Origin: an uncultured Muribaculum sp.
GTDB lineage: Bacteria > Bacteroidota > Bacteroidia > Bacteroidales > Muribaculaceae
Length of the DNA stretch: 34,869 nt
Reading direction: 5' to 3'
NCBI RefSeq assembly: GCF_910583865.1
Contig: NZ_CAJTYX010000030.1
Coordinates: forward strand, 1 to 34,869
This document shows, piece after piece, positions 8,693-16,052 of this stretch. How positions within the stretch are numbered: the stretch's first letter is position 1; each line of letters starts with the position of its first letter. The translations under genes were made by a program, and so were the position numbers. The notes beneath the pieces are model-generated. The model did no database searches, was not told where the DNA came from, and saw only the letters and a program-made list of their open reading frames with translations.

Positions 8693-8718
8693 AATGGAAG
8701 CCCGAAAAGGCTTCCATT
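8693..8718 (-). terminator. Intrinsic terminator after tRNA-His
   Basis: A 10-base-pair stem (8693-8702 with 8709-8718, AATGGAAGCC) closes a six-base loop just after the tRNA 3' end. On the minus strand it is followed by a T-rich TTCTGTTTTCC run. Confidence 0.6.
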
Positions 8719-8725
8719 CTGTGAG

Positions 8726-8800
<75 letters not shown>

Positions 8801-8861
8801 GTTTGTATTTAACTGTCAAAAACGGCTGATGCTTTCGCTAAGGTGGCCGTTTTTAACGGTG

Positions 8862-8893
8862 CAAAGGTAAGCACTCTTTTTCATTCCTCCAAA
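8862..8893 (-). promoter_or_regulatory. Bacteroidetes-type promoter for tRNA-His
   Basis: On the minus strand, TTTG (8890-8893) and TACCTTTG (8862-8869) are separated by 20 bases. Transcription should begin near 8856, about 55 bases before the mature tRNA 5' end at 8800. Confidence 0.78.
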
Positions 8894-9030
8894 TATTTTC
8901 AGATTTTTTTGAAATCGGGCAAAAAGAATGGGAAAGAATGAAATGTGGTATGCGAATAAAAACTTAAAGAATACTTTTGATTGGCAGCGACTCAAGGAAT
9001 GAAAGGTATATTCTGTCATTCGTATAAAAA

Positions 9031-9061
9031 ACAGCGGTACGCCAAAACGGCGTACCGCTGT
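9031..9061 (-). terminator. Intrinsic terminator of the biotin carboxyltransferase gene
   Basis: A perfect 13-base-pair stem (9031-9043 with 9049-9061, ACAGCGGTACGCC) with a five-base loop lies 22 bases after the stop codon. On the minus strand it is followed by TTTTTATACG, a typical U-tract. Confidence 0.88.
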
Positions 9062-9083
9062 GTGTAGGATTGTCAACTTTGGG

Positions 9084-10976
9084 TTATTCGAACTCGACGA
9101 GGGGCTGGTCGGTGGCTACCACCTGGTCGGGAGCCACGAGGATGCGCTTGACAGTTCCGTCGATTTCCGACGCAAGGTCATTTTCCATCTTCATGGCCTC
9201 GTAGACGAGCATAGTTTGGCCGAACTTTATCTTGTCGCCTGGCTTCACCTTTATCTCCACGATACGTCCTCCCATGGGGGCTTTCAAGGTGGGTCCGGTG
9301 ATAGGCTCGACTGTGGCGGCTGCCTTCTCCTCGGCTGCGGTAACGGCAGGCGCTGTGGCCTGTGTCTTTTCCCATTCCTCGGCACGGCGTTTGCGAAGGA
9401 ATCCGTTGGCCACAGTGGGAAGCAGTTCGAGCAGCAGGTATTCCTCCTGGTTGGAGGCGAGCTTCACGCCGCCCATGTCGTCAAGCACGGGGTTCTCGGG
9501 CTTGCGGTATTTGGTGACGTCGTAGGGTGTCTCCACCGGAGTGCCGGCGATTTTCTCGCGGAACGCGGGATCGACTGCCACGGGGGTGTGGCCGTATTCA
9601 CCCTTGACGAGCGAGATGAACTGGTTGGAGGGATTGCTGTAGTCGGGATTTCCCTTCTTGCGGTCGAGGGCCACGCTGACTGCCTGGCTGCCTACGATCT
9701 GGCTGGTAGGGGTGACGAGTGGCACCAGACCGGCGTCGCGGCGCACCTTGGGGATGAGGCGCATGGCATCGTCGAGCAGGTCGCTGGCACCGAGTGCCTT
9801 AAGCTGTGCCACCATGTTGGAGTACATGCCTCCGGGCACCTCGGCCTCCTTTACCAGCAGGTTGGGTTTTGGGAATCCGAAATAGTTCTCGATGGCGTGG
9901 CATGCGGCGAGCAGAGCGTCCTCGTCGCCGACCTTTGCGGCAGCGATGGCACGGTCGAACTGTGCGTCGACCTCGGCGGGAAGCGTGTCGGCCAGGGGAT
10001 CGAATGCCTTGGGGAAATGATCCTTGTTGAGGTCGAACGGCGCGAGCTGCTTGCGCACGTCGTAAAGTTCGTTGCGTATTTTGCCGACGGCCTCCATGTT
10101 GGCCTCAAGTTCCACTCCGAGCTTCTGACAGAATATGTATATAAGCTCGATGGCGGGAGCGGCTGAGCCTTCGCCGAACCACCAGATGTTGGTGTCGAGG
10201 ATGTCTACGCCGTTGATGATGGCCACGAGCGACGATGCCAGGCCGTAGCCCGGGGTGCAATGGGTGTGGAAGTCGACCGGCACGCTGACGGCTGCCTTGA
10301 GCTTCGGCATCAGCGAGGCTATGCGCGCGGGGTTGACCAGACCTGCCATATCCTTGAGGGTGATGATCTTGGCGCCGTAGCTCTCCATGGCTTTGGCCTT
10401 GGAGACAAAGTAGTCGTCGGTGAATATCTTTTCGGGAGCAGCCGGAGCCTCGGCTTTCTTGCCGAAGAGTCGTGCGAAGAATCCGGGCTTTTCGGCAGGT
10501 TCTGCGGGAGCTTCTTCCTTGGGGTCGACAGTATAGCATACGGCTCCGTCGGCAATGCCGCCAAGCTCGTTGATCATGCGTATCGACTCCTTCACGTTGT
10601 CGAGGTCGTTGAGCGCGTCGAATATGCGCATCACGTTGAGCCCATTCTTGATGGCCTCCTTATAGAATCCTTCGAGCACGCTGTCGGGATATGGCACGTA
10701 GCCGAAGAGGTTGCGGCCTCGCGAGAGTGCCGACAGCAGCGAATGGCCCTTCATGGCCTTTGAGCAGATGCCTAGGCGTTCCCAGGGAGATTCGTCGAGA
10801 TAGCGCATCACAGAGTCGGGCACGGCACCGCCCCACACTTCCATGATATAGAATCCGGCACCCTCGTAAAGGGGGAGCAGACGGTCGATGCACGACTGGG
10901 GCATGCGGGTCGCAAAAAGCGACTGCTGGCCGTCGCGCAACGTGAGATCTCTGATTTTTAGCTTGCGATTTGCCAT
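9084..10976 (-). CDS. Biotin-dependent carboxyltransferase subunit (pyruvate carboxylase subunit B / oxaloacetate decarboxylase alpha type)
   Basis: This enzyme moves a carboxyl group between biotin and a 2-oxoacid (pyruvate/oxaloacetate) and belongs to the OadA/PycB family. The 630-residue protein starts with an HMGL-like TIM barrel: RDLTLRDGQQSLFATRM at 9-25, MRIFDALND, ITLKDMAGL and the metal-binding DFHTHCTPG. The conserved carboxylase domain follows (PGGMYSNMVAQLK, TPTSQIVGSQA). A linker leads to a C-terminal biotinyl domain with EAMKMEN, whose Lys596 is the biotin site. Between the CYTVDPK strand and the YFVSKAKAMESYGAKI helix there is an insert of about 30 residues, rich in Ala, Pro and Glu, around GFFARLFGKKAE, where the family normally has a short loop. 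No beta subunit or biotin carboxylase gene is adjacent, so sequence alone does not decide between carboxylation and sodium-linked decarboxylation. The gene is monocistronic with a strong terminator. Confidence 0.9.
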   Translation of the reverse strand: MANRKLKIRDLTLRDGQQSLFATRMPQSCIDRLLPLYEGAGFYIMEVWGGAVPDSVMRYLDESPWERLGICSKAMKGHSLLSALSRGRNLFGYVPYPDSVLEGFYKEAIKNGLNVMRIFDALNDLDNVKESIRMINELGGIADGAVCYTVDPKEEAPAEPAEKPGFFARLFGKKAEAPAAPEKIFTDDYFVSKAKAMESYGAKIITLKDMAGLVNPARIASLMPKLKAAVSVPVDFHTHCTPGYGLASSLVAIINGVDILDTNIWWFGEGSAAPAIELIYIFCQKLGVELEANMEAVGKIRNELYDVRKQLAPFDLNKDHFPKAFDPLADTLPAEVDAQFDRAIAAAKVGDEDALLAACHAIENYFGFPKPNLLVKEAEVPGGMYSNMVAQLKALGASDLLDDAMRLIPKVRRDAGLVPLVTPTSQIVGSQAVSVALDRKKGNPDYSNPSNQFISLVKGEYGHTPVAVDPAFREKIAGTPVETPYDVTKYRKPENPVLDDMGGVKLASNQEEYLLLELLPTVANGFLRKRRAEEWEKTQATAPAVTAAEEKAAATVEPITGPTLKAPMGGRIVEIKVKPGDKIKFGQTMLVYEAMKMENDLASEIDGTVKRILVAPDQVVATDQPLVEFE

Positions 10977-11099
10977 AATTTTAAGTGTTTATGAGTCAAT
11001 CCGCAACTTCCGAGCCTGCATCCATTTCATAATGGCATATCTTATGTATAGCGAAACAGTTGACAGACAAAGAGTTGCGTTTCTCTTCAAATTAGACTG

Positions 11100-11107
11100 C
11101 AAAATTA
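11100..11107 (-). promoter_or_regulatory. Possible -7 promoter box for the carboxyltransferase gene
   Basis: The minus strand reads TAATTTTG, fitting TAnnTTTG, about 125 bases before the start codon at 10976. No clear -33 box is visible, so the long leader it implies is tentative. Confidence 0.4.
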
Positions 11108-11247
11108 CTAATTTTCATTGAAAATCGGTGCGTTTCCGCTAAAAAACGACATTCGGCTTCGCCGCGTCCGGTGTCATTTAGGTATGTGAGGCACAGAGTC
11201 CTGAGGCTCGCAGCGCCTGGCAGCCATCGTATGCATACGGAAAAACC

Positions 11248-11283
11248 GAGGGCGACACTATCAGTCACGATACCGTCGCCCTC
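11248..11283 (-). terminator. Intrinsic terminator downstream of the small secreted protein gene
   Basis: GAGGGCGAC (11248-11256) pairs with GTCGCCCTC (11275-11283). The loop allows a further TATC/GATA pairing after a small internal loop. On the minus strand the stem is followed by CGGTTTTTCC, supplying a U-run. It lies about 100 bases past the stop codon at 11386. Confidence 0.65.
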
Positions 11284-11385
11284 ATCTAAGTTCGGTTGCG
11301 AATATTATAAAACCTATTGGAAATTTGGATTGTGCCTATGATTCACATGTTATATCAATAGTGTAAGCACGTCATGGATAGGGAA

Positions 11386-12255
11386 TTATTTCACCATAAC
11401 CTTTTTGCCGCCTACGATGTAGAGACCGCGTGGGAGATCTTTGAGAGCATCGGCTGCCTCTACGCTTGCGCGCACCTTGATGCCTGTGAGGCTATATACG
11501 TCGACCACACCTTCGGCGTCACCAAGAACATCGTCGATGCCGGTAGTGCCTTCTTCGAGTTTCTTCTCGATAAAATTCTTCACGCTGGTTTGGTCGATTT
11601 TGTTGCCAAGTTCTTCAGCTGTAACGAAGTCGAGATAGACGATCTTAGTTTTGCTTGCATCTATGGCACCATTCTTCGTGCCGTTCTTACGACCGATTAC
11701 AACCGAACAAAATGCTCGGCCATAGACTGTCTCGCCCTCGAAATCAAAAGTGGCATTTGTAGAGTATTTGCCTGTATAAGGTAGTATCCATTCCGTATCA
11801 CCGAAATTGAAGCCACCCTGTCCATTGAGATCGCGGAAATAATATCCGACATTTCCGGTGTCGCCGTTGCCTCCATGCCCGCGTGTAAAACCGGGCTTTG
11901 CGGTATCGCCGTAAGGGGCAATCTGTTCTCCATCTTTGTTGCCGACCTTAAGCTGACGAAGCACCTGGCTGTAGCAATCGTTATAATCGACATATGCTGT
12001 GGAATACAGCACTTTCATTACAACAATTGAGCGACCGGCACCGAGGGTGAGATCCTTGTTGGCGATGAATTCTATCTTTGCCGCGGCATTCTCTGCGGTT
12101 GCAGGGAAATCAAATACGATGGCATTATCTTCCACCGATGTGGCAATACCGTCAGTACGACAAGTCCAGTTTTCGGGATTCCATTCTGCATTGGCTGTGA
12201 GTGAAGCACCGAGCACGATTGTCGATGCGGCTAAGAAACGTGTAAAATGGTTCAT
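11386..12255 (-). CDS. Secreted protein with C-terminal sorting-like domain, function unknown
   Basis: The 289-residue protein begins with a clear signal peptide (MNHFTRFLAASTIVLGASLTANA, cleavage near AEW). The middle is beta-rich and resembles a carbohydrate-binding or jelly-roll fold by composition only: it has many aromatic residues and a Gly-rich GFTRGHGGNGDTGNVGYYF stretch. The last 50 residues, GIDDVLGDAEGVVDVYSLTG...LPRGLYIVGGKKVMVK, match the pattern of Bacteroidales C-terminal sorting domains (VYSLTGxxV then GxYIV then KxxxK). No catalytic residues were recognised. The gene stands alone, with a terminator about 100 bases downstream and the gmd gene divergent upstream. A surface-displayed or secreted binding protein is plausible but unproven. 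Confidence 0.7.
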   Translation of the reverse strand: MNHFTRFLAASTIVLGASLTANAEWNPENWTCRTDGIATSVEDNAIVFDFPATAENAAAKIEFIANKDLTLGAGRSIVVMKVLYSTAYVDYNDCYSQVLRQLKVGNKDGEQIAPYGDTAKPGFTRGHGGNGDTGNVGYYFRDLNGQGGFNFGDTEWILPYTGKYSTNATFDFEGETVYGRAFCSVVIGRKNGTKNGAIDASKTKIVYLDFVTAEELGNKIDQTSVKNFIEKKLEEGTTGIDDVLGDAEGVVDVYSLTGIKVRASVEAADALKDLPRGLYIVGGKKVMVK

Positions 12256-12412
12256 AAATCTAAAGTTTAATATTGGGACTACATTTGGTTAACATGATTC
12301 TACTGTTGGATATCGGTCTATCTACATTGAGGTAATTCGCGGTATGGGAAAGGTTTGCGTAATGGTAGGAGTATTTTTTAGATGAAGATTATGTCTCAAT
12401 ATTAGATTGCGG

Positions 12413-12444
12413 GTTGCACGGGATGTGAAAAAACGCTAACTTTG
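12413..12444 (+). promoter_or_regulatory. Bacteroidetes-type promoter for gmd
   Basis: TAACTTTG (12437-12444) matches the -7 box and GTTG (12413-12416) lies 20 bases upstream in place of TTTG. Transcription would begin near 12451, giving a leader of about 75 bases before the ATG at 12525. Confidence 0.6.
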
Positions 12445-12524
12445 TGGCCTCAAAGGAAAAAGTAGCTGAGGACGTTACGCTGTCTATCGCCTCAAAACAA
12501 AATGATAATTATTAATTCAGATAT

Positions 12525-13613
12525 ATGAAAAAAGCACTCATTACAGGGGTTACGGGTCAGGACGGCTCGTTCCTGGCAGAACTGCTGCTTGAGAAAGGTT
12601 ACGACGTGCACGGCACCATCCGCCGTTCGTCGGTCGATTTCCGCGAGCGTATCGCCCATCTCGAAGGCCATCCGCGCTTCCATCTCCATTATGCCGACCT
12701 CGGCGACTCTATGTCGATACTTCAGGTCGTGGGCAAGGTGCGTCCCGACGAGATTTACAACCTCGCAGCCCAGAGCCATGTGCAGGTTTCGTTCGACTCT
12801 CCCGAGTTCACTGCCGACATCGACGCCACCGGTGTGCTCCGCGTGCTTGAGGCTGTCCGCCTTTCCGGGCTGAAGGATACTTGCCGTATCTACCAGGCAT
12901 CCACTTCCGAGCTTTACGGCAAGGTGGAGGAGGTGCCCCAGAACGAGAACACCCCGTTCCACCCCTACAGCCCGTATGCGGTGGCAAAGCAGTACGGTTT
13001 TTGGATCGTGAAGGAATATCGCGAGGCCTACGGCATGTATTGCTGCTCGGGTATCCTCTTCAACCACGAGAGCGAACGCCGTGGCGAGACATTCGTCACC
13101 CGCAAGATCACCCTTGCCGCCGCACGCATCGCTCAGGGCAAGCAGGACAAGCTATATCTCGGCAACCTCTCCTCGCTGCGCGACTGGGGCTATGCCAAGG
13201 ACTACGTGGAGTGCATGTGGCTCATACTCCAGCATCCCGAGCCTGAGGATTTCGTGATTGCTACCGGCGAGCAGCACTCCGTGCGTGAGTTCTGTCAGCT
13301 CGCTTTCCACAACGTAGGCATCGAGCTGCGCTGGGAGGGTGAGGACGAAAACGAGAAGGGCATCGATTCCGCCACTGGCAAGGTGCTTATAGAGGTGTCG
13401 CCCGATTTCTACCGTCCGACCGACGTGGTCAACCTTTGGGGTGACCCTACAAAGGCACGCGCGAAGCTCGGCTGGAATCCACAAAAGACCTCTTTCGCCG
13501 AACTCGTGAAGATTATGACCGATGCCGACATGGCAAAGGTGGCTGTGGAGCGTGCAGGCGAGAGCGTGCGCACCAACCTCGCCGAATACCTCGAAAAGGG
13601 TATCGTGAAGTAA
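12525..13613 (+). CDS. gmd: GDP-mannose 4,6-dehydratase
   Basis: This enzyme converts GDP-mannose to GDP-4-keto-6-deoxymannose, the first step toward GDP-L-fucose and related sugars for capsule, O-antigen or glycoprotein glycosylation. The 362-residue protein is a short-chain dehydrogenase with the NADP-binding TGVTGQDG loop at 8-15 and the GMD-typical TIRRSSVDFRERI and LHYADLGDS. The catalytic STSELYG and YxxxK follow (Tyr151, Lys155 in SPYAVAKQYG), then NHESERRGETFVTRKI and the C-terminal GWNPQKTSFAELVKIM. Length is normal. Its usual partner, GDP-fucose synthase (fcl/wcaG), is not adjacent. A terminator follows directly, so the gene appears to be its own unit. Confidence 0.97.
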   Translation: MKKALITGVTGQDGSFLAELLLEKGYDVHGTIRRSSVDFRERIAHLEGHPRFHLHYADLGDSMSILQVVGKVRPDEIYNLAAQSHVQVSFDSPEFTADIDATGVLRVLEAVRLSGLKDTCRIYQASTSELYGKVEEVPQNENTPFHPYSPYAVAKQYGFWIVKEYREAYGMYCCSGILFNHESERRGETFVTRKITLAAARIAQGKQDKLYLGNLSSLRDWGYAKDYVECMWLILQHPEPEDFVIATGEQHSVREFCQLAFHNVGIELRWEGEDENEKGIDSATGKVLIEVSPDFYRPTDVVNLWGDPTKARAKLGWNPQKTSFAELVKIMTDADMAKVAVERAGESVRTNLAEYLEKGIVK

Positions 13614-13632
13614 AAATCCCATTATAACTTAT

Positions 13633-13675
13633 AAGGATGTCCGCAAATTCAGCTATATTTGCGGACATCCTTTTT
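13633..13675 (+). terminator. Intrinsic terminator between gmd and rfbB
   Basis: A perfect 15-base-pair stem (13633-13647 with 13658-13672, AAGGATGTCCGCAAA) with a 10-base loop ends in a run of T residues at 13671-13675. It lies 19 bases after the gmd stop codon and should separate gmd from the next gene. Confidence 0.88.
13654..13661 (+). promoter_or_regulatory. Candidate -7 box for rfbB inside the terminator hairpin
   Basis: TATATTTG matches TAnnTTTG and spans the loop and right arm of the gmd terminator. It would start transcription near 13668, about 25 bases before the ATG at 13693. No TTTG -33 box is visible. Its appeal is that rfbB otherwise has no visible promoter. Confidence 0.35.
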
Positions 13676-13692
13676 ACATATATAGAATAGAT

Positions 13693-14838
13693 ATGAGCCA
13701 GTTCAAGCGCAACATCATAGTGACCGGCGGTGCCGGATTCATCGGCAGCCACGTCGTAAGGCTGTTTGTCAACAAGTATCCCGACTACCGTATAATCAAT
13801 GTCGACCTGCTGACCTACGCGGGCAATCTCGCCAATCTCAAGGATGTGGAGCACAGCCCCAACTACGTCTTTGTCAAGGCCGACATATGCGACTTTGACC
13901 GCATGCTCTCCCTGATTCGCGACTATGAGGTCGACGGCATCATCCATCTCGCCGCCGAGAGCCATGTCGACCGCTCGATAAAGGATCCGTTCACATTCGC
14001 GCGCACCAACGTCATGGGTACGTTGTCGCTCCTACAGGCGGCCAAAATTGCCTGGGAAGAGCGTCCCGAGCGCTACGATGGCAAGCTGTTCTACCATATC
14101 TCGACCGACGAGGTCTACGGCGCGCTCGAACTCACCCGGCCCGAAGGTATGCCTTCGCCGTTCACAACCACGGCATCGTCGGCCACCAACCATCATGCCT
14201 ACGGCGAGGAATTTTTCCTTGAGACAACACGCTACAACCCCCATTCGCCATATTCGGCCTCCAAGGCGTCGAGCGATCACTTCGTGCGTTCCTACCACGA
14301 TACCTACGGCATGCCCGTGGTCGTCACCAACTGCTCCAACAACTATGGCCCTTATCAGTTCCCCGAAAAGCTGATACCTTTGTTCATCAACAATATACGC
14401 CATCGCCGTCCGCTACCTGTCTATGGTCAGGGGCTTAACGTCCGTGACTGGTTATTCGTCGAGGACCACGCCCGCGCCATCGACCTCATATTCCATCGCG
14501 GCAAGATTGCCGACACCTACAACATAGGTGGATTCAACGAATGGCGCAATATCGACATCGTGCGCGTGCTCATCCGCACCGTCGACCGCCTGCTCGGCAA
14601 TCCCGAAGGCTATTCCGACGGACTTATAACCTATGTAACCGACCGCGCCGGCCACGACCTGCGCTACGCCATCGACTCGCGCAAGCTCCAGCGGGAACTC
14701 GGCTGGGAACCTACCCTCCAGTTTGAGGAGGGCATAGAGCGCACCGTCCGCTGGTATCTCGACAACCAGGAGTGGCTCGACTCCGTGACCTCCGGCGACT
14801 ACCAGCGCTACTACGACCAGATGTACGCCGACCGCTGA
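13693..14838 (+). CDS. rfbB: dTDP-glucose 4,6-dehydratase
   Basis: This enzyme (RmlB) converts dTDP-glucose to dTDP-4-keto-6-deoxyglucose, the branch point for dTDP-rhamnose and other deoxysugars. The 381-residue short-chain dehydrogenase carries the NAD-binding VTGGAGFIGSH loop near residue 10, LLTYAGNLANL and the RmlB signature HLAAESHVDRSI. The catalytic STDEVYG and YSASK (Tyr187, Lys191) follow, then NCSNNYGPYQFPEKLIPL and GQGLNVRDWLFVEDH. The protein is slightly longer than the E. coli homologue; the stretch before YNPHSPYSASK holds extra residues (TTTASSATNHHAYGEEFF). The rfbA, rfbC and rfbD genes are absent from the window, so the remaining dTDP-rhamnose enzymes must lie elsewhere. Confidence 0.96.
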   Translation: MSQFKRNIIVTGGAGFIGSHVVRLFVNKYPDYRIINVDLLTYAGNLANLKDVEHSPNYVFVKADICDFDRMLSLIRDYEVDGIIHLAAESHVDRSIKDPFTFARTNVMGTLSLLQAAKIAWEERPERYDGKLFYHISTDEVYGALELTRPEGMPSPFTTTASSATNHHAYGEEFFLETTRYNPHSPYSASKASSDHFVRSYHDTYGMPVVVTNCSNNYGPYQFPEKLIPLFINNIRHRRPLPVYGQGLNVRDWLFVEDHARAIDLIFHRGKIADTYNIGGFNEWRNIDIVRVLIRTVDRLLGNPEGYSDGLITYVTDRAGHDLRYAIDSRKLQRELGWEPTLQFEEGIERTVRWYLDNQEWLDSVTSGDYQRYYDQMYADR

Positions 14839-15013
14839 AATAATTTCTTAATCCCGAAGATTCTGAAGGACTGATTCGTGCGTTGGTTGCGTGAATCCAG
14901 CCATAGAAGTCCGTATTCTGATAGTAACCGAAACCGGGCAATTTTAATTAGATTGTAGTCGTTATACGAATGAACTTAATCATTATTCAGTTGCTATGAG
15001 TTGTTCGGTAGAT

Positions 15014-15892
15014 ATGAGATATGTTATGTTGGCAATTGTTTTTGCCGGGAGTATTCTCGTCTCGTGTTCGGGAAAGGAAGAGGAGGTTGTGTCGGATGAC
15101 AATCTGATGGTGTCGATGATTTCCGGATCTGACGGGAGCAAGGAGGTTTTTCAGTATGATTACCGCGGCCGCGTAGTCCGTTGGGAATGTCTGTCCGGAG
15201 AAGAAGATAATGTAGATTACAAAGTTACATATGCATATCCCTCGGAGGATGAGGTCGTGATAGAGTCGACCTCCGATATGGCATCCATTCATTTGGATGA
15301 CTTTAAGGAGACTTTACATCTTGTTGATGGCCGTGCGGCCTATTGCGAGGGTGTTTTCAGATCCTCTTTGAATCTTGACGGGCGTTCTTCCTTCGAGAAG
15401 GTTTATCGTGTAGACTTTAGGTATGATGCAGACAATCATCTGGTCGATATCAAACATACCGAGCAATATAGTGAGAATGGTACAGTCATTGATATCTATT
15501 ATAACACTCCGTGGATATGGGAGAATCATTTTGTTTGGGAGGACGGGAATCTCATTCGCTACGATGATTACCTGGGTACTACGAAAGTGTATTATTCGAC
15601 TGTTTATTCCTACTCCGACATCGTGGCGACTCCATGTGTGAAGCTGCCACTCGTGACGTATGGGCATCATCTGCCCTTGCAGACTGCCGGACTCTTCGGA
15701 GTCAATTCCCGGAATTTTGTCTCACATATGAACAAAGTTAGCCGTCATCCCAATGAGGTGACTGTTTCCATAGATTACGGCGGTGTCTCGTTGGAGAACT
15801 GCCGCATAAAGGATTTCTCGACTAAGGTAAACTATTCCGACGGACGCCCTGCCAGAGACATCTCATATTCGGTCGACTATACCGGTTCATAA
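15014..15892 (+). CDS. Putative lipoprotein, beta-strand-rich (DUF4595-like)
   Basis: A short signal sequence (MRYVMLAIVFAGSILVSC) ends in a lipobox cysteine followed by SGKEEE. The ATG at 15014 (292 residues) gives a cleaner signal peptide than the in-frame ATG at 14996. The mature part is rich in short alternating strands with YD-like turns (VFQYDYRGRVVRWECL, VDFRYDADNHLVDIKH, FVWEDGNLIRYDDY). This pattern resembles DUF4595-type lipoproteins of Bacteroidetes, although I cannot confirm the family. The acidic residues after the cysteine favour surface exposure. The DNA is noticeably AT-richer, with a looser codon choice, than rfbB and transketolase on either side, which could reflect recent acquisition. 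It is not obviously linked to its neighbours. Confidence 0.7.
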   Translation: MRYVMLAIVFAGSILVSCSGKEEEVVSDDNLMVSMISGSDGSKEVFQYDYRGRVVRWECLSGEEDNVDYKVTYAYPSEDEVVIESTSDMASIHLDDFKETLHLVDGRAAYCEGVFRSSLNLDGRSSFEKVYRVDFRYDADNHLVDIKHTEQYSENGTVIDIYYNTPWIWENHFVWEDGNLIRYDDYLGTTKVYYSTVYSYSDIVATPCVKLPLVTYGHHLPLQTAGLFGVNSRNFVSHMNKVSRHPNEVTVSIDYGGVSLENCRIKDFSTKVNYSDGRPARDISYSVDYTGS

Positions 15893-15945
15893 TTGGGGTT
15901 TCTTCTCTGCTGACGTAACTTGCTCGATGCATTTTGATGGCCTTA

Positions 15946-15983
15946 AAAAACTGCACCCCGGAATTTTCCGGGGTGCAGTTTTT
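15946..15983. terminator. Bidirectional intrinsic terminator
   Basis: A perfect 17-base-pair stem (15946-15962 with 15967-15983), with core CTGCACCCCGGA and a four-base loop, carries a T-run on both strands. It lies between the convergent lipoprotein and transketolase genes and can serve both. Confidence 0.9.
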
Positions 15984-16052
15984 GTTATGTAATCTGTCAG
16001 ATGTATTATTCCATCAGGATATGTCCTGCGAATGACATACCCGTAGAAATGA

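Larger units (their letters stand above)
10977..11385. other. Intergenic region between the carboxyltransferase gene and the small secreted protein gene
   Basis: No gene is supported in this 409-base stretch. It holds a TAATTTTG promoter box for the carboxyltransferase gene at 11100-11107 and a terminator hairpin at 11248-11283 for the upstream minus-strand gene. A short plus-strand ORF at 10888-11121 overlaps the start of the carboxyltransferase gene antisense and has no family features. Confidence 0.6.

Noticed and set aside
9060..10166. A 368-codon open frame on the plus strand opposite the carboxyltransferase gene
   Set aside because: The minus-strand gene has clear family motifs end to end; the antisense frame is a by-product of GC-rich codon use and shows no recognisable motifs.
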